From Halanaerobacter jeridensis (lineage in GTDB: Bacteria > Bacillota > Halanaerobiia > Halobacteroidales > Halobacteroidaceae): a stretch of DNA of 64,000 nucleotides. A model generated the notes under the pieces. The model was not told the DNA's origin. It worked only from the letters and a program-made list of their open reading frames with translations, and searched no databases. The position numbers and the translations under genes are program-made. Each line of letters starts with the position of its first letter. Position 1 is the stretch's first letter. The stretch spans positions 1 through 64,000 of the forward strand of contig NZ_JAFBDQ010000006.1 in NCBI RefSeq assembly GCF_016908315.1. The letters are read 5' to 3'. Positions 6,969 through 15,342 of this stretch are shown in pieces.

Positions 6969-7252
6969 TCTTATTGTATATTTTAATTTTTATTATTTTT
7001 TGCTTTGCATTAGCTTTAGGAGCTACTCAAGAGGAATATGATGTTATTACTTCTCCCAACCAAAATTATAATATTGTGTGTGTAGAATATGATGAAGGTG
7101 CACTAGGGGGAAGTATTGAAATAAATTTAGTTAAAATTAATACTAATAAGAAAGATACTAATGTAAGAACTTTATACAAAAGACGTTGGGGAGAAAGACC
7201 TTCAATTGCATGGATTGATAATAATATTATTAAGTTATTATATTTTTGCTAA
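6929..7252 (+). CDS. Small membrane-anchored protein, DUF5412-like, fused to attC-derived codons
   Basis: The first 13 codons of the frame (MKFRWISKSRGTV) are attC sequence from the truncated site 5. A transmembrane segment (ILLYILIFIIFCFALALG) and a short extracytoplasmic domain with SPNQNYNIVCVEYDEGALGGS follow, which resembles DUF5412. The frame ends soon after WIDNN, so the usual end may be missing. No Shine-Dalgarno precedes ATG 6929; a TTG near 6973 after AGAGGA is an alternative start. Probably a gene remnant left by the deletion that cut attC site 5. Function unknown. Confidence 0.4.
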   Translation: MKFRWISKSRGTVILLYILIFIIFCFALALGATQEEYDVITSPNQNYNIVCVEYDEGALGGSIEINLVKINTNKKDTNVRTLYKRRWGERPSIAWIDNNIIKLLYFC

Positions 7253-7267
7253 AAGGAGATGTTGAAT

Positions 7268-8043
7268 TTGTTGAAAAAAATGTATAATACAGAAGTAGAA
7301 TATGTTAAGTTATTCTCGCAAAGTTATGAAAGTAATAATATTATAAGGTTTGGCGATGATTATATACCAGATATGTATACTCATAATTTTGTATTTATAA
7401 AAAAAATCAGGGAGTAGCCAAAACTAAAGAGATGATTTTAAGCGAATTAGAACAAAGAAAAAAAGTGGGGTCAAACTTTTTAAGAGTTGAATTTAATTTT
7501 TCTTTAGATAATGACCTATTGAATGAATTATTTATAAAACCACAGGTAACAAAATATGATTATATGTATATAAATCCTAAGCTAGGTGACAAATTAATTG
7601 GTAATCAAAAATGCATTATTAGAAAAGCAGTATCACGAGCTGTTTTAGACGATGGAATAGAAGTGGATATTGTAGCAAATGAACCTGATATGGGAAAAGA
7701 TTTTGCAAACAGGCGAATATCTAGAAAAGCAGAAGTATATAAGAAATCAGATATAGATTTAAACTTATATGTTTGTTATTATGATAACTCCCCCATTGGA
7801 AACTGCGAGTTTATGCTTAATGATGAAATTGCTAAGATAGAAGACTTTGATATATTAAAGAAATATCAACGAATGGGATTTGGAACATCAGTCATCAAAC
7901 ATTTATTAAATGAGGCAAATAAAAGGGAAATTGATATAGTTTATCTTATTACTGACAGTGAAGATACTGCAAAAGAAATGTATAAGAAATGTGGATTTAA
8001 AAAAGCAGTAGAAAAGACAGAATTATTTTTTGATTTAAGTTAG
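7268..8043 (+). pseudogene. GNAT acetyltransferase split by a frameshift in an A8 tract
   Basis: A first frame begins at TTG 7268 nine bases after AAGGAG and encodes LKKMYNTEVEYVKLFSQSYE up to FVFIKK, then meets a stop. The rest, 7432-8043, contains the acetyl-CoA loop QRMGFG and a typical GNAT end (TAKEMYKKCGFKKAVE). Adding one A to the run 7399-7406 joins them through KKNQGVAKTKEMILSEL into 258 residues. The substrate is not evident. Its cassette start was lost in the deletion next to attC site 5; attC site 6 follows the stop by about 20 bp. Confidence 0.75.
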
Positions 8044-8062
8044 TTGAATAAATTCGTACATC

Positions 8063-8193
8063 AGATAACATGGAGTTAGTTACATTCAGATTTTTAGTTA
8101 GAAGTGGAACCAGGGATGACTTATGAAATTCAGCAGTTAGAATGTAAATTGAGATGGGGGAGCGGAACGTCGCGAACACTAGGGACGTTATAT
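8063..8193 (+). other. attC site 6
   Basis: 131 bp. R'' AGATAAC (8063-8069), a diverged left half (TTAGTTAC), L' GTCGCGAA, R' GTTATAT (8187-8193). The right half is well kept while the left has drifted. Confidence 0.82.
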
Positions 8194-8237
8194 CAAATTC
8201 AATATTAGACTATTAGTTTTAACGAATATTAGAAAGG

Positions 8238-9416
8238 ATGATGATAGTGTTAATATTAGATAAACCATATGTATCAGAATTTTTAGAAGATACAATACTA
8301 GAACTAAATTTACCCGTTTTAAAGAATAAAGCTGCAAAAGAATTTAAATTAAATGAGGATATTAATTTTTTAGAGGAAAAAGAATTTGTTAATAAAGTTA
8401 AAAATGAGGAAAGTTTAATTTATAGTAATTCAGAAAATCCAATTAACTGGATAACTAATCACTTATCTTTTACTGACTTACCTGAAAAAATTGATATTTT
8501 TAAAGACAAATATCAATTCCGCAAATTATTAAGAGATATGTATCCTGACTTTTATTTTAGAAAAGTAAGTTTTGATGAACTAGACCAAATAGATATAAAT
8601 GAAGTCAAAATCCCTTTTATTATTAAGCCATCAGTTGGATTTTTTAGTATGGGAGTTTATCAAGTCAATAGTGCTTTAGAATGGGAAAAAGTTAGAGGGG
8701 AATTAAAAAAAGAAGTTAATAATATGAAAGACAATTATCCAGAAGAAGTGATAAATACAAATGAATTTATTATAGAAGAAAATATAGAAGGAAAAGAATT
8801 TGCAATTGACCTTTATTATAATGATGAAGGGAAACCAGTGATTTTAAATATTTTAGAGCATATTTTTTCTTCGGGAGAAGATGTAAATGATAGGGTTTAC
8901 ATAACTTCTAAAAAAATAATAGAAAAGTATCACAATTCATTTTTAGATTTTTTAAATGAAATGGGAGCATTAATAAATTTAAATGGATTTCCAATGCATA
9001 TAGAATTTAGAGTTGATAATGATGAGAATATAGTTCCTATTGAAGTAAATCCGATGAGATTTGCGGGTTGGTGCACGACGGATGTAGCTTATCACGCTTA
9101 TGGAATAAATGTATATGAATATTTTTTTAAGCAGAAAGAACCCAATTGGGAAAAAATACTTAAAATTAAAAAAGATAAAATTTATAGCATTGTTGTTGCA
9201 GATTTGCCTAATGATATAAATGTCAATGATATTATAGAGATTAATTACGATAAGTTTAGTTCTTATTTTGAAAATACTTTGGAAATGAGAAAAATAGATT
9301 ATAATAAATATGGAGTTTTTGCTTTTCTATTTGCGGAAACTAGCTATGATAATTGGGGAGAATTAGAAACAATATTAAAATCAGATTTAAGAGAATATTT
9401 AAAGTTCAAACATTAA
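8238..9416 (+). CDS. ATP-grasp domain protein
   Basis: 392 residues with the ATP-grasp layout: an N-terminal preATP-like region, FIIKPSVGFFSMGV as the nucleotide-binding strand with Lys, NEFIIEENIEGKEFAIDLYYN as the adenine-contact region, and metal-binding residues in HIEFRVDNDENIVPIEVNPMRFAG. Such enzymes make an acyl-phosphate and join it to an amine or thiol; the substrate cannot be read. Candidate starts are ATG 8238, ATG 8241 and GTG 8247, all near GAAAGGA. It is the only gene of its cassette, and no peptide-precursor or partner gene is beside it. Confidence 0.8.
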   Translation: MMIVLILDKPYVSEFLEDTILELNLPVLKNKAAKEFKLNEDINFLEEKEFVNKVKNEESLIYSNSENPINWITNHLSFTDLPEKIDIFKDKYQFRKLLRDMYPDFYFRKVSFDELDQIDINEVKIPFIIKPSVGFFSMGVYQVNSALEWEKVRGELKKEVNNMKDNYPEEVINTNEFIIEENIEGKEFAIDLYYNDEGKPVILNILEHIFSSGEDVNDRVYITSKKIIEKYHNSFLDFLNEMGALINLNGFPMHIEFRVDNDENIVPIEVNPMRFAGWCTTDVAYHAYGINVYEYFFKQKEPNWEKILKIKKDKIYSIVVADLPNDINVNDIIEINYDKFSSYFENTLEMRKIDYNKYGVFAFLFAETSYDNWGELETILKSDLREYLKFKH

Positions 9417-9446
9417 AATAAGTGTTAAACCAAAATATTGAACTTC

Positions 9447-9527
9447 AGATAATAATATGGGCTTAGTAATATCTATGTTAAGATGATAGGCAAAATATCA
9501 CATATTTTTATTATGAATTTGTTATAT
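9447..9527 (+). other. attC site 7, degenerate and shortened
   Basis: R'' has mutated to AGATAAT (9447-9453). The left half is recognisable (GGGCTTAGTAATATCTA), the TTATGAATTT segment follows, and then GTTATAT (9521-9527). L' is lost. Bases 9434-9453 still complement the cassette start 8187-8206 at 16 of 20 positions, so it was the ATP-grasp cassette's attC. Confidence 0.65.
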
Positions 9528-9564
9528 ATTTCATTTGCAAACTATAAATCCAGGGAGAAATTTT

Positions 9565-9744
9565 ATGTTTGAAGAAATTGATGAGAAGAAAAGAAAGATT
9601 GAAGAGAAAAGAGACCTACCTGATAAAACCGTAGAAAGTATAAAAGAAAAATTAATGCTAGATTGGATTTATAATTCCAATGCTATTGATGAGTTCGGTT
9701 TCTTGAATAATAATAAAGATATTAGAAGAACTAAGCTGAAATAA
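9565..9744 (+). pseudogene. N-terminal fragment of a Fic-family protein
   Basis: 59 residues from ATG 9565 (AGGGAG upstream). MLDWIYNSNAID matches the conserved W-x-Y-N-S-N-A-I segment at the start of large Fic proteins, and the preceding charged helix also fits. The rest, including the HPFxDGNGR core, is absent and the frame stops at 9744. A truncated remnant inside a cassette. The intact Fic gene at the left edge belongs to the same superfamily, but whether it is the same subfamily cannot be judged. Confidence 0.6.
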
Positions 9745-9759
9745 AAGAGGAGCATAATA

Positions 9760-10719
9760 ATGAAAAAAAGAAAAATATTTAGATGGACTATAATAGCAAT
9801 ATCATTTTTGTTAGTTATTAGTATAACTTTTATAATTGGAAGTAGTTATTTTGAGCATAAGAAGTTAGTAGAACAGGAAAAAGAAGAATATCCAGCGCCA
9901 GGTACTCTTGTGGATGTTAATAGCGATGGGAAAAAGCTACATGTCTATGCAGAAGGTGAAGGAAGCGAAACTCTTGTTTTTATGGCGGGGCTTGGAACTG
10001 CTTCACCAGTATATGATTTTAAAGTACTTTACAAGAAACTATCAAAGGATTACCGAATTGCTGTATTAGAGCGAGCTGGATATGGTTGGAGTGATATTAC
10101 TTCTAGTCCCCGAGATATTAATACTGTTCTTGAAGAAACTCGTAGAGCATTGCGTCTTGCTGGAGAAAGCCCTCCTTATGTTTTGTTTCCACACTCTATG
10201 GCTGGATTAGAGGCATTACATTGGGCCAATCTTTATTCAGAAGAAGTTAAAGCCATTATTTCATTGGATGCTATGGTGCCGGGGTATATTGAACAAATAG
10301 AAGATAAAGTTTCTTTGTCACCTGTAATTACCTTCTTAGCACGTAGTGGTTTAATGAGAAATGGCCCAGATATTTTTGAAAAGAATTTTGTAGCTATGAA
10401 AAAAGGACATTTAACAGAAGAGGAAGCTGAAATTGCCAAAACAATATTTTTCCGTCGTGTTCAGACAAAGAATATGCGAGAAGAAGTGGAGATGATAGAA
10501 AGCAACTCTCAGATAGTGTCTAATCAGGGAAAACCTGATGTACCTTTCTATGCTTTCATTTCTACTGACAGTAGTGAAGAAGAATCGTGGAAAGAAAGTA
10601 TAATTTCTTATACAAAAGCAATTGATGGAGGATATTCTATTTTAGATGGACACCACTACATTCATCTTGATTATTCTGAACTTATTGCAGAAAAGAGTAG
10701 GGGATTTATTGAAAAATAA
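9760..10719 (+). CDS. Membrane-anchored alpha/beta hydrolase
   Basis: 319 residues with an N-terminal transmembrane anchor (WTIIAISFLLVISITFIIGS) and an extracytoplasmic alpha/beta-hydrolase domain. The oxyanion region is AGLGTASPVYDF. The nucleophile elbow reads PHSMAG, with Pro in place of the usual first Gly. The catalytic His is probably in DGHHYIHLDY. Proline iminopeptidase-like and lipase-like members share this layout; the substrate is unknown. ATG 9760 follows AAGAGGAG. It shares the cassette with the Fic fragment 15 bp upstream. Confidence 0.78.
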   Translation: MKKRKIFRWTIIAISFLLVISITFIIGSSYFEHKKLVEQEKEEYPAPGTLVDVNSDGKKLHVYAEGEGSETLVFMAGLGTASPVYDFKVLYKKLSKDYRIAVLERAGYGWSDITSSPRDINTVLEETRRALRLAGESPPYVLFPHSMAGLEALHWANLYSEEVKAIISLDAMVPGYIEQIEDKVSLSPVITFLARSGLMRNGPDIFEKNFVAMKKGHLTEEEAEIAKTIFFRRVQTKNMREEVEMIESNSQIVSNQGKPDVPFYAFISTDSSEEESWKESIISYTKAIDGGYSILDGHHYIHLDYSELIAEKSRGFIEK

Positions 10720-10784
10720 ATTTTAATATTATTATTTATAATAATATTAAATTAGAGTGAGGTTAAAAGTGTACCATTTTCATC

Positions 10785-10914
10785 ACATAACAGCAGATTA
10801 ACAACATCCTAGTCTATAAACATATATTAAGGGGGGGATAAATTATATAAGTTTTATTTTAAATTAGAGGTTGGAAGCGTTATCGGGGACGTTGCAACCT
10901 CCAGAGATGGATGT
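10785..10914 (+). other. attC site 8, degenerate
   Basis: 130 bp, the standard length. R'' ACATAAC (10785-10791). The left half has drifted (TTAACAAC), L' is GTTGCAAC, and the R' position reads TGGATGT (10908-10914) instead of GTTATGT, so it is probably unable to recombine. Identified by spacing, and because 10908-10923 complements the R'' end of the following cassette at 12 of 16 positions. Confidence 0.62.
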
Positions 10915-10955
10915 GAAATATACTATTACACTAGATATAAAAAGGAAGTGAACAA

Positions 10956-12032
10956 ATGGAAAAAGGAGAAATAAAAAAATCAATTGAAGATATGTTTAGA
11001 AAGCAAGTAAGAAAAGATTCTAAAGTGAAGAATGCTTATTTATTAGTTTATTCGAAGAAGTTAGATTTTCATATGAATATTGCAGAAGGTTCAACAGGTG
11101 ATATGCCTGCAAATTCGCAACAACCTAATTATATGGCTAGTGTTGGTAAATTATTTACATCAACTATAATTAGTATCTTATATGAAAAAGGAGAACTATC
11201 TTTTAATGATAACATTAGAAATTATTTAGATGCTGAATTATTGAATAATCTTCATATTTATAAAGGTGAAGATTATACAAATAGTATTAAAATCAAACAT
11301 CTTTTAAAACAAAGATCAGGTCTATATGATAATTTTTGGCCACTATTAGATAAGATTCTTAAGGATAAGGAATTTAATATAAATCCACGAGAAGCTATTA
11401 TCTGGGGTAAAAACAATTTAAAACCTTATTGTCCACCTGGGAAGAAGACAAAATATACAGATACTAATTATCATCTTTTAGGATTAATTATTGAAAATAT
11501 CACTGCTAAACCATTTTATGAGGTATTGAAAGAATATATTTTTATTCCGCTTGGAATGGATAAATCATCTATGCTTCACTATTCTGATCCCATAAAAGAA
11601 TACACATATCCAATTGCACATTTTAGTATTGATGAGACAATAATGAATGATTTTAAAAACTTTGCTGGACTTGACTATGCTGGTGGTGGAGTTGTAGCTA
11701 CTAATGATGATTTACTTAAATTTATGAAGGCTTTAGTGACAGGGCAAATAATTTCAAAAGATACTTTAGAAACAATGAAGAATGATTCAAATAAATTATA
11801 TTTTGGTATAGATTATGGTTATGGCATTTGGCAATTTAAAACTATTCCAGTTTTGATGCCCAAAAAGTATAATTGCTGGGGATGTGTTGGTGCAACAGGG
11901 GCATTTATATTTTACCATCCAGGATTAGATGCTTATTTGATTGGGAATTTTAATGATCTATCTTATAAAACTAAAGGTCTTAAGTTTATGATAAAAATAA
12001 TAAAAAAGTTGTTAAAAGTGGCACATAACTAA
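10956..12032 (+). CDS. Class C beta-lactamase-related serine hydrolase
   Basis: 358 residues in the beta-lactamase/DD-peptidase superfamily. The S-x-x-K motif is SVGK (in MASVGKLFTS), the second motif is YTDTNY, and the third region is GATGAF rather than a canonical KTG or HTG. No signal peptide is visible, so it is probably a cytoplasmic esterase or peptidase-like enzyme; antibiotic hydrolysis is not supported by the sequence. ATG 10956 follows AAGGAAG. It is the last cassette gene. Its attC (site 9) has decayed, so the gene is probably fixed at the distal end of the array. Confidence 0.78.
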   Translation: MEKGEIKKSIEDMFRKQVRKDSKVKNAYLLVYSKKLDFHMNIAEGSTGDMPANSQQPNYMASVGKLFTSTIISILYEKGELSFNDNIRNYLDAELLNNLHIYKGEDYTNSIKIKHLLKQRSGLYDNFWPLLDKILKDKEFNINPREAIIWGKNNLKPYCPPGKKTKYTDTNYHLLGLIIENITAKPFYEVLKEYIFIPLGMDKSSMLHYSDPIKEYTYPIAHFSIDETIMNDFKNFAGLDYAGGGVVATNDDLLKFMKALVTGQIISKDTLETMKNDSNKLYFGIDYGYGIWQFKTIPVLMPKKYNCWGCVGATGAFIFYHPGLDAYLIGNFNDLSYKTKGLKFMIKIIKKLLKVAHN

Positions 12033-12054
12033 AATGGTTGTAGTAGTACATTTC

Positions 12055-12110
12055 ACATAACAAAGGGTTATCGATATCATTTAATAATAAAATGAAACTA
12101 GGAAGTTGAA
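12055..12110 (+). other. attC site 9 remnant, distal end of array
   Basis: R'' ACATAAC (12055-12061) is followed by GGGTTATCGATATC, a drifted left half; no right half is recognisable. Bases 12046-12061 complement the cassette start at 10908-10923 (12/16). The rest of the gap to 12317 is AT-rich with no feature seen. Confidence 0.5.
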
Positions 12111-12317
12111 AGGGGAGTAGCATGTTTAATTATTACTAGCATAATTTTTATTTAGAGCAATTCATACCATATAGTAGTTTATAAATTTGATAGTACAATG
12201 AATATAGATTATTATACAGATAGAATAAAATAAAAACGGCTAAACGTTTGAATCAATCTCCTTTCTTATATATAATCAAAGACAACTACTATTTATTGCA
12301 GATGGGGAGGAGTAATC

Positions 12318-13118
12318 ATGAATGATAAACTTAATCATTTAATCAAAGATTATGTAAGTAATTATAAAGACTTAAAAGATACAGAAACTGATTGGCGCGA
12401 TCCAGTAATTGGTATTGCAGATGCTGATGACCCGATGTTTTTAGAATTAAAAGAAGTAATCAGCTCTTCTCATGCTTTACCTACTGATTTTATTGATGAT
12501 GCTAAATCTGTAATAGTATTTTTCTTGCCCTTTGAAGAAGAGGTTGTTAAAAGTAATATTCAAGATAAGCAGAGTTCAAAAAAGTGGGATTATGCTAAGA
12601 TTGAAACAAATAATCTTATTGAGGATTTAATTGATTATATGCAGGCTGAAATAGAAAAAATGGGTTATAAAGCTACTTCATCTAAAGACCTGCCGCCAAC
12701 TTATAATTATGATGAAGAAGAATTGATAAGTGATTGGTCTCATCGGCACGTGGGGTATATTACGGGGATGGGGACATTTGGTATTAATAATATGTTTATT
12801 ACTGACCAAGGAAGTTGTGGGCGAATGGGAAGTATAGTGACTAACTTGTCATTAAAGCCTACAGAAAGAGATGACCAGGAAAACTGTTTATATAAATATA
12901 ATGGAAAATGCAAGGTATGTGTTGATAGATGTGTAGTTAATGCTATTTCTACTGAAAATAAAGATGGATTTGTTGATAGAGAAAAATGTTATGAGCATAT
13001 TTATGAAGATCCTCCGGAATATTCTAAAGGAGTAGGAGATGCTTGTGGCAAATGTAAGTCTGGAGTGCCGTGTTCTACGACTAATCCAGTTAAAGAATTA
13101 ATAAAAAAAGACAACTAA
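12318..13118 (+). CDS. QueG-like iron-sulfur protein
   Basis: 266 residues related to the Fe-S half of epoxyqueuosine reductase-like proteins. The N-terminal part (FIDDAKSVIVFFLPF, HVGYITGMGTFGINNMFIT) fits the family core. The C-terminal Cys cluster (CKVCVDRC...REKC...CGKCKSGVPC) is irregular for a double [4Fe-4S] domain. Full QueG is longer and has a HEAT-like tail, absent here, so a queuosine role is uncertain; it may be an electron-transfer paralogue. ATG 12318 has GGGGAGGAG upstream. The first core gene after the array, followed by a second related protein. Confidence 0.65.
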   Translation: MNDKLNHLIKDYVSNYKDLKDTETDWRDPVIGIADADDPMFLELKEVISSSHALPTDFIDDAKSVIVFFLPFEEEVVKSNIQDKQSSKKWDYAKIETNNLIEDLIDYMQAEIEKMGYKATSSKDLPPTYNYDEEELISDWSHRHVGYITGMGTFGINNMFITDQGSCGRMGSIVTNLSLKPTERDDQENCLYKYNGKCKVCVDRCVVNAISTENKDGFVDREKCYEHIYEDPPEYSKGVGDACGKCKSGVPCSTTNPVKELIKKDN

Positions 13119-13207
13119 TAGTTTTGTACTTATCGAAATTTTATAATGCTTTACTGCATATAAGGTGAACTTGTCATACTGTTTGGGTTAAGGGAGGAAA
13201 AGTAATA

Positions 13208-13861
13208 TTGAATTTAACAGAAATCGAAGATTTAATACCTGAATGTTGTACTGCTGCTAAAATAGACATTAATGAATGTTATAGAAAGGAAAAAAGAGCT
13301 TTAGAAGAGTTTGCCCCTTCTGTTAAATCAATTATTGTTTTAGGTCATCATATTATAAATGCTCGTGAATGGATCTGGACTCACATGAAATCTGAAAGAG
13401 GAAATTGTACATGTATAGCTGATTTGCATACTAAAGATATTATAAAGAAAATCAAGAATTATGTTGAAGACGAAGGATATAATTCTAAAATAATTCCTTA
13501 TCCAGAAGTTAGTGGGGTAAGATTTAAAAAACTTGCTGCCAAAACACATATGGGAGAAATAGGCGATAATTTTTTATTTTTACATAAAGATTGGGGACCT
13601 TGGATTCACTTGAGAGTTCTATTAACTGATGCTAAAATAAGTAGTAAGCAAGAAAACTCTATGGATGAAGTATGTATTCATTGTGGAAAATGTATTGAAG
13701 CTTGTCCAGCAAATGCTATAAGTCAAAATGGTTTTGATAGTCAGAAGTGCAGGGAAAGACAAGAAGAATTAAATAACGCTCATAGTTGTGAAATATGTGC
13801 AAGAATTTGTCCCCTTGGAGAGACACCTGAAAAAATCAAATTAGTTCAAGTTGATGAATAA
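13208..13861 (+). CDS. Second QueG-like double [4Fe-4S] protein
   Basis: 217 residues. The N-terminal half resembles the QueG core (EFAPSVKSIIVLGHHI, GDNFLFLHKDWGPWIHLRVLLTD). The C-terminus has CIHCGKCIEACPANAI and CEICARICPLG, giving two [4Fe-4S] sites. Shorter than genuine QueG. TTG 13208 follows GGGAGGAAAA. Likely an electron-transfer protein paired with the gene upstream; the partner is unknown. Confidence 0.65.
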   Translation: MNLTEIEDLIPECCTAAKIDINECYRKEKRALEEFAPSVKSIIVLGHHIINAREWIWTHMKSERGNCTCIADLHTKDIIKKIKNYVEDEGYNSKIIPYPEVSGVRFKKLAAKTHMGEIGDNFLFLHKDWGPWIHLRVLLTDAKISSKQENSMDEVCIHCGKCIEACPANAISQNGFDSQKCRERQEELNNAHSCEICARICPLGETPEKIKLVQVDE

Positions 13862-13947
13862 TGAGAATAGATGTAGACAATTAAGATAGTGGACTAGATG
13901 GGTATAACTGTTATTTAAGACAAGAAAAATTCAAGGAGCGATTTAAT

Positions 13948-15063
13948 ATGGGAAATATAGATAATCCTTTTTTGAAAAATAGTAAATTAGCTAAAAATAC
14001 TTCTATAAATAGATTGGAAATCATTGATATACCTGATGTTGATATTGATGCTGAGGTAAAAGGGAAAAAAGGTAGAGAAGTTATGTCCAGCCCTGTGTTG
14101 ATAGAATATATAAAAAATGATGCCCAACGGCTTAAATTAGATGTAGATGAGATCCCTGAAGTTGAATTACCAATTTATTTAAATCAATGTTTGGAAGCAG
14201 AAGATTTAGAAGTTAGGCTGACTGCAGAAAATATAGCAAGACGTTTAGGGAGAAATTTAGGATATATTTTACTTGTGCTTAAAAGAGGAGATGAGATAAA
14301 TCAACAAGCTAGAGAAGATTGGATTCAAAAGCATTGGGATTATTGGCAGCAGGTAGAGAATATAATTTTTACTGGTGGGTTGTGTAATGGTAATTTGGGC
14401 CAAAGGCTTAAATATTACATAGCGAAAGTATTTGATGAGGCAAACACTCCCAAGTATGAAATCAAGATTGCACAAAAGCCATCACTAGTATCTATAATAG
14501 GGGCAGCCCGGCATATACCTCAGAAATATAATAGCGCTTTAGTATTTGATTTTGGTCAAACTTTAATCAAACGAGGAGTAGCTAATTATCAAGGCGAAAA
14601 GTTAAAAGCAATTGATCAATTGTCTTCTTTAAAATCTAAGTATGTAGAGGCTAGGACATTCGAAAATGAAAAGGAGGAAAAAAGGGCAGCAGAAAAGTTA
14701 AAAGATTATATTATTTCTGTTGTTAAGAGAACTTGGGAGCAAGTTGAAAGTAAAGGATTTAAACCTTGTGGAACAATTGCTATAAGTATAGCTAATAATT
14801 TAGTCGATGGCAAATTTTTTGGCGGAGGATATGGCAAGTTAAGATTGATCGAGAATGATGTACAGCAAGTAATAGCAAAGAAGTTGAGTGATTTAGTTGG
14901 TGAAGAGATAGAAGTTTTATTTATCCATGATGGTACTGCAGCTGCAGATGCTTTTGCAGAGATTAATGATTCTGTGATGCTTACTTTTGGCACAGCTATT
15001 GGAGTAGGTTTTCCCCTTAAGAAAGACAAATTAAGACCCCTTGCCAGCGATCTTAATTTGTAG
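13948..15063 (+). CDS. Unrecognised ASKHA-fold (sugar-kinase-like) protein
   Basis: 371 residues. Seen: a phosphate-1-like loop ALVFDFGQTLIKRG near residue 200, an adenosine-type stretch FIHDGTAAADAF, and a phosphate-2-like loop MLTFGTAIGVGFP near the C-terminus. These resemble ROK or hexokinase-type ATPases, but the first 190 residues (ELPIYLNQCLEAEDLEVR) are not ones I recognise. It sits before an intracellular GH13 enzyme, so a role in glucan or sugar metabolism is possible. ATG 13948 follows AAGGAGCG. The 279 bp to the next gene hold no clear feature. Confidence 0.5.
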   Translation: MGNIDNPFLKNSKLAKNTSINRLEIIDIPDVDIDAEVKGKKGREVMSSPVLIEYIKNDAQRLKLDVDEIPEVELPIYLNQCLEAEDLEVRLTAENIARRLGRNLGYILLVLKRGDEINQQAREDWIQKHWDYWQQVENIIFTGGLCNGNLGQRLKYYIAKVFDEANTPKYEIKIAQKPSLVSIIGAARHIPQKYNSALVFDFGQTLIKRGVANYQGEKLKAIDQLSSLKSKYVEARTFENEKEEKRAAEKLKDYIISVVKRTWEQVESKGFKPCGTIAISIANNLVDGKFFGGGYGKLRLIENDVQQVIAKKLSDLVGEEIEVLFIHDGTAAADAFAEINDSVMLTFGTAIGVGFPLKKDKLRPLASDLNL

Positions 15064-15342
15064 TGATCGGGATGATAAATGAATAAACTTAAGGAGAAGG
15101 AATATTGAGGAATAATTTAATAACTATTATAAACTGAACTTGAAAAAAGGAATTTGACTCTAACAACAGAAATTTAACATATGAAGAAGTAAAGATTAAA
15201 AAATTGATAGAGAATTTTATTTCTCATATAGTCTTTATTTTGATCAATAAAGAAATAGTTAATTTCAATTAAAATAATTAGTAAAAAATATAGTAATTAA
15301 ATTTAGTTTGTTAAACTAATTAAGATATATGAGGTGTTATTA

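Larger units (their letters stand above)
1..12110 (+). mobile_element. Integron-type gene cassette array (distal part; integrase not in window)
   Basis: Nine directly oriented attC-like sites separate small, unrelated cargo genes. Where complete, the sites are 130-133 bp and share L'' TTAGCGAC, L' GTCGCGAA and an R' core starting GTT. Diagnostic seen feature: the start of a cassette matches the reverse complement of the R'' end of its own downstream attC. Examples are 818-827 with 1600-1609 (10/10), 1932-1941 with 4724-4733 (10/10), 6070-6088 with 6855-6873 (17/19) and 8187-8206 with 9434-9453 (16/20). Only integron cassettes predict this. Site orientation puts attI and intI left of base 1. 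Cargo is rich in toxin-antitoxin pairs, as known for sedentary chromosomal integrons. Sites decay rightwards, and core genes begin near 12.3 kb. Confidence 0.85.

Noticed and set aside
692-8193. Repeats read as a CRISPR array or as REP/MITE elements
   Set aside because: The repeat unit is ~131 bp, the spacing is 0.8-3 kb and carries genes, and the cassette-start complementarity is specific to attC sites.
12023-12029. Second R''-like ACATAAC inside the end of the beta-lactamase-like gene
   Set aside because: No L'' follows it, whereas the copy at 12055 has flanking complementarity to the cassette start.
10956-12032. Antibiotic-resistance beta-lactamase cassette
   Set aside because: No signal peptide and a non-canonical third motif; it is only a member of the serine-hydrolase superfamily.
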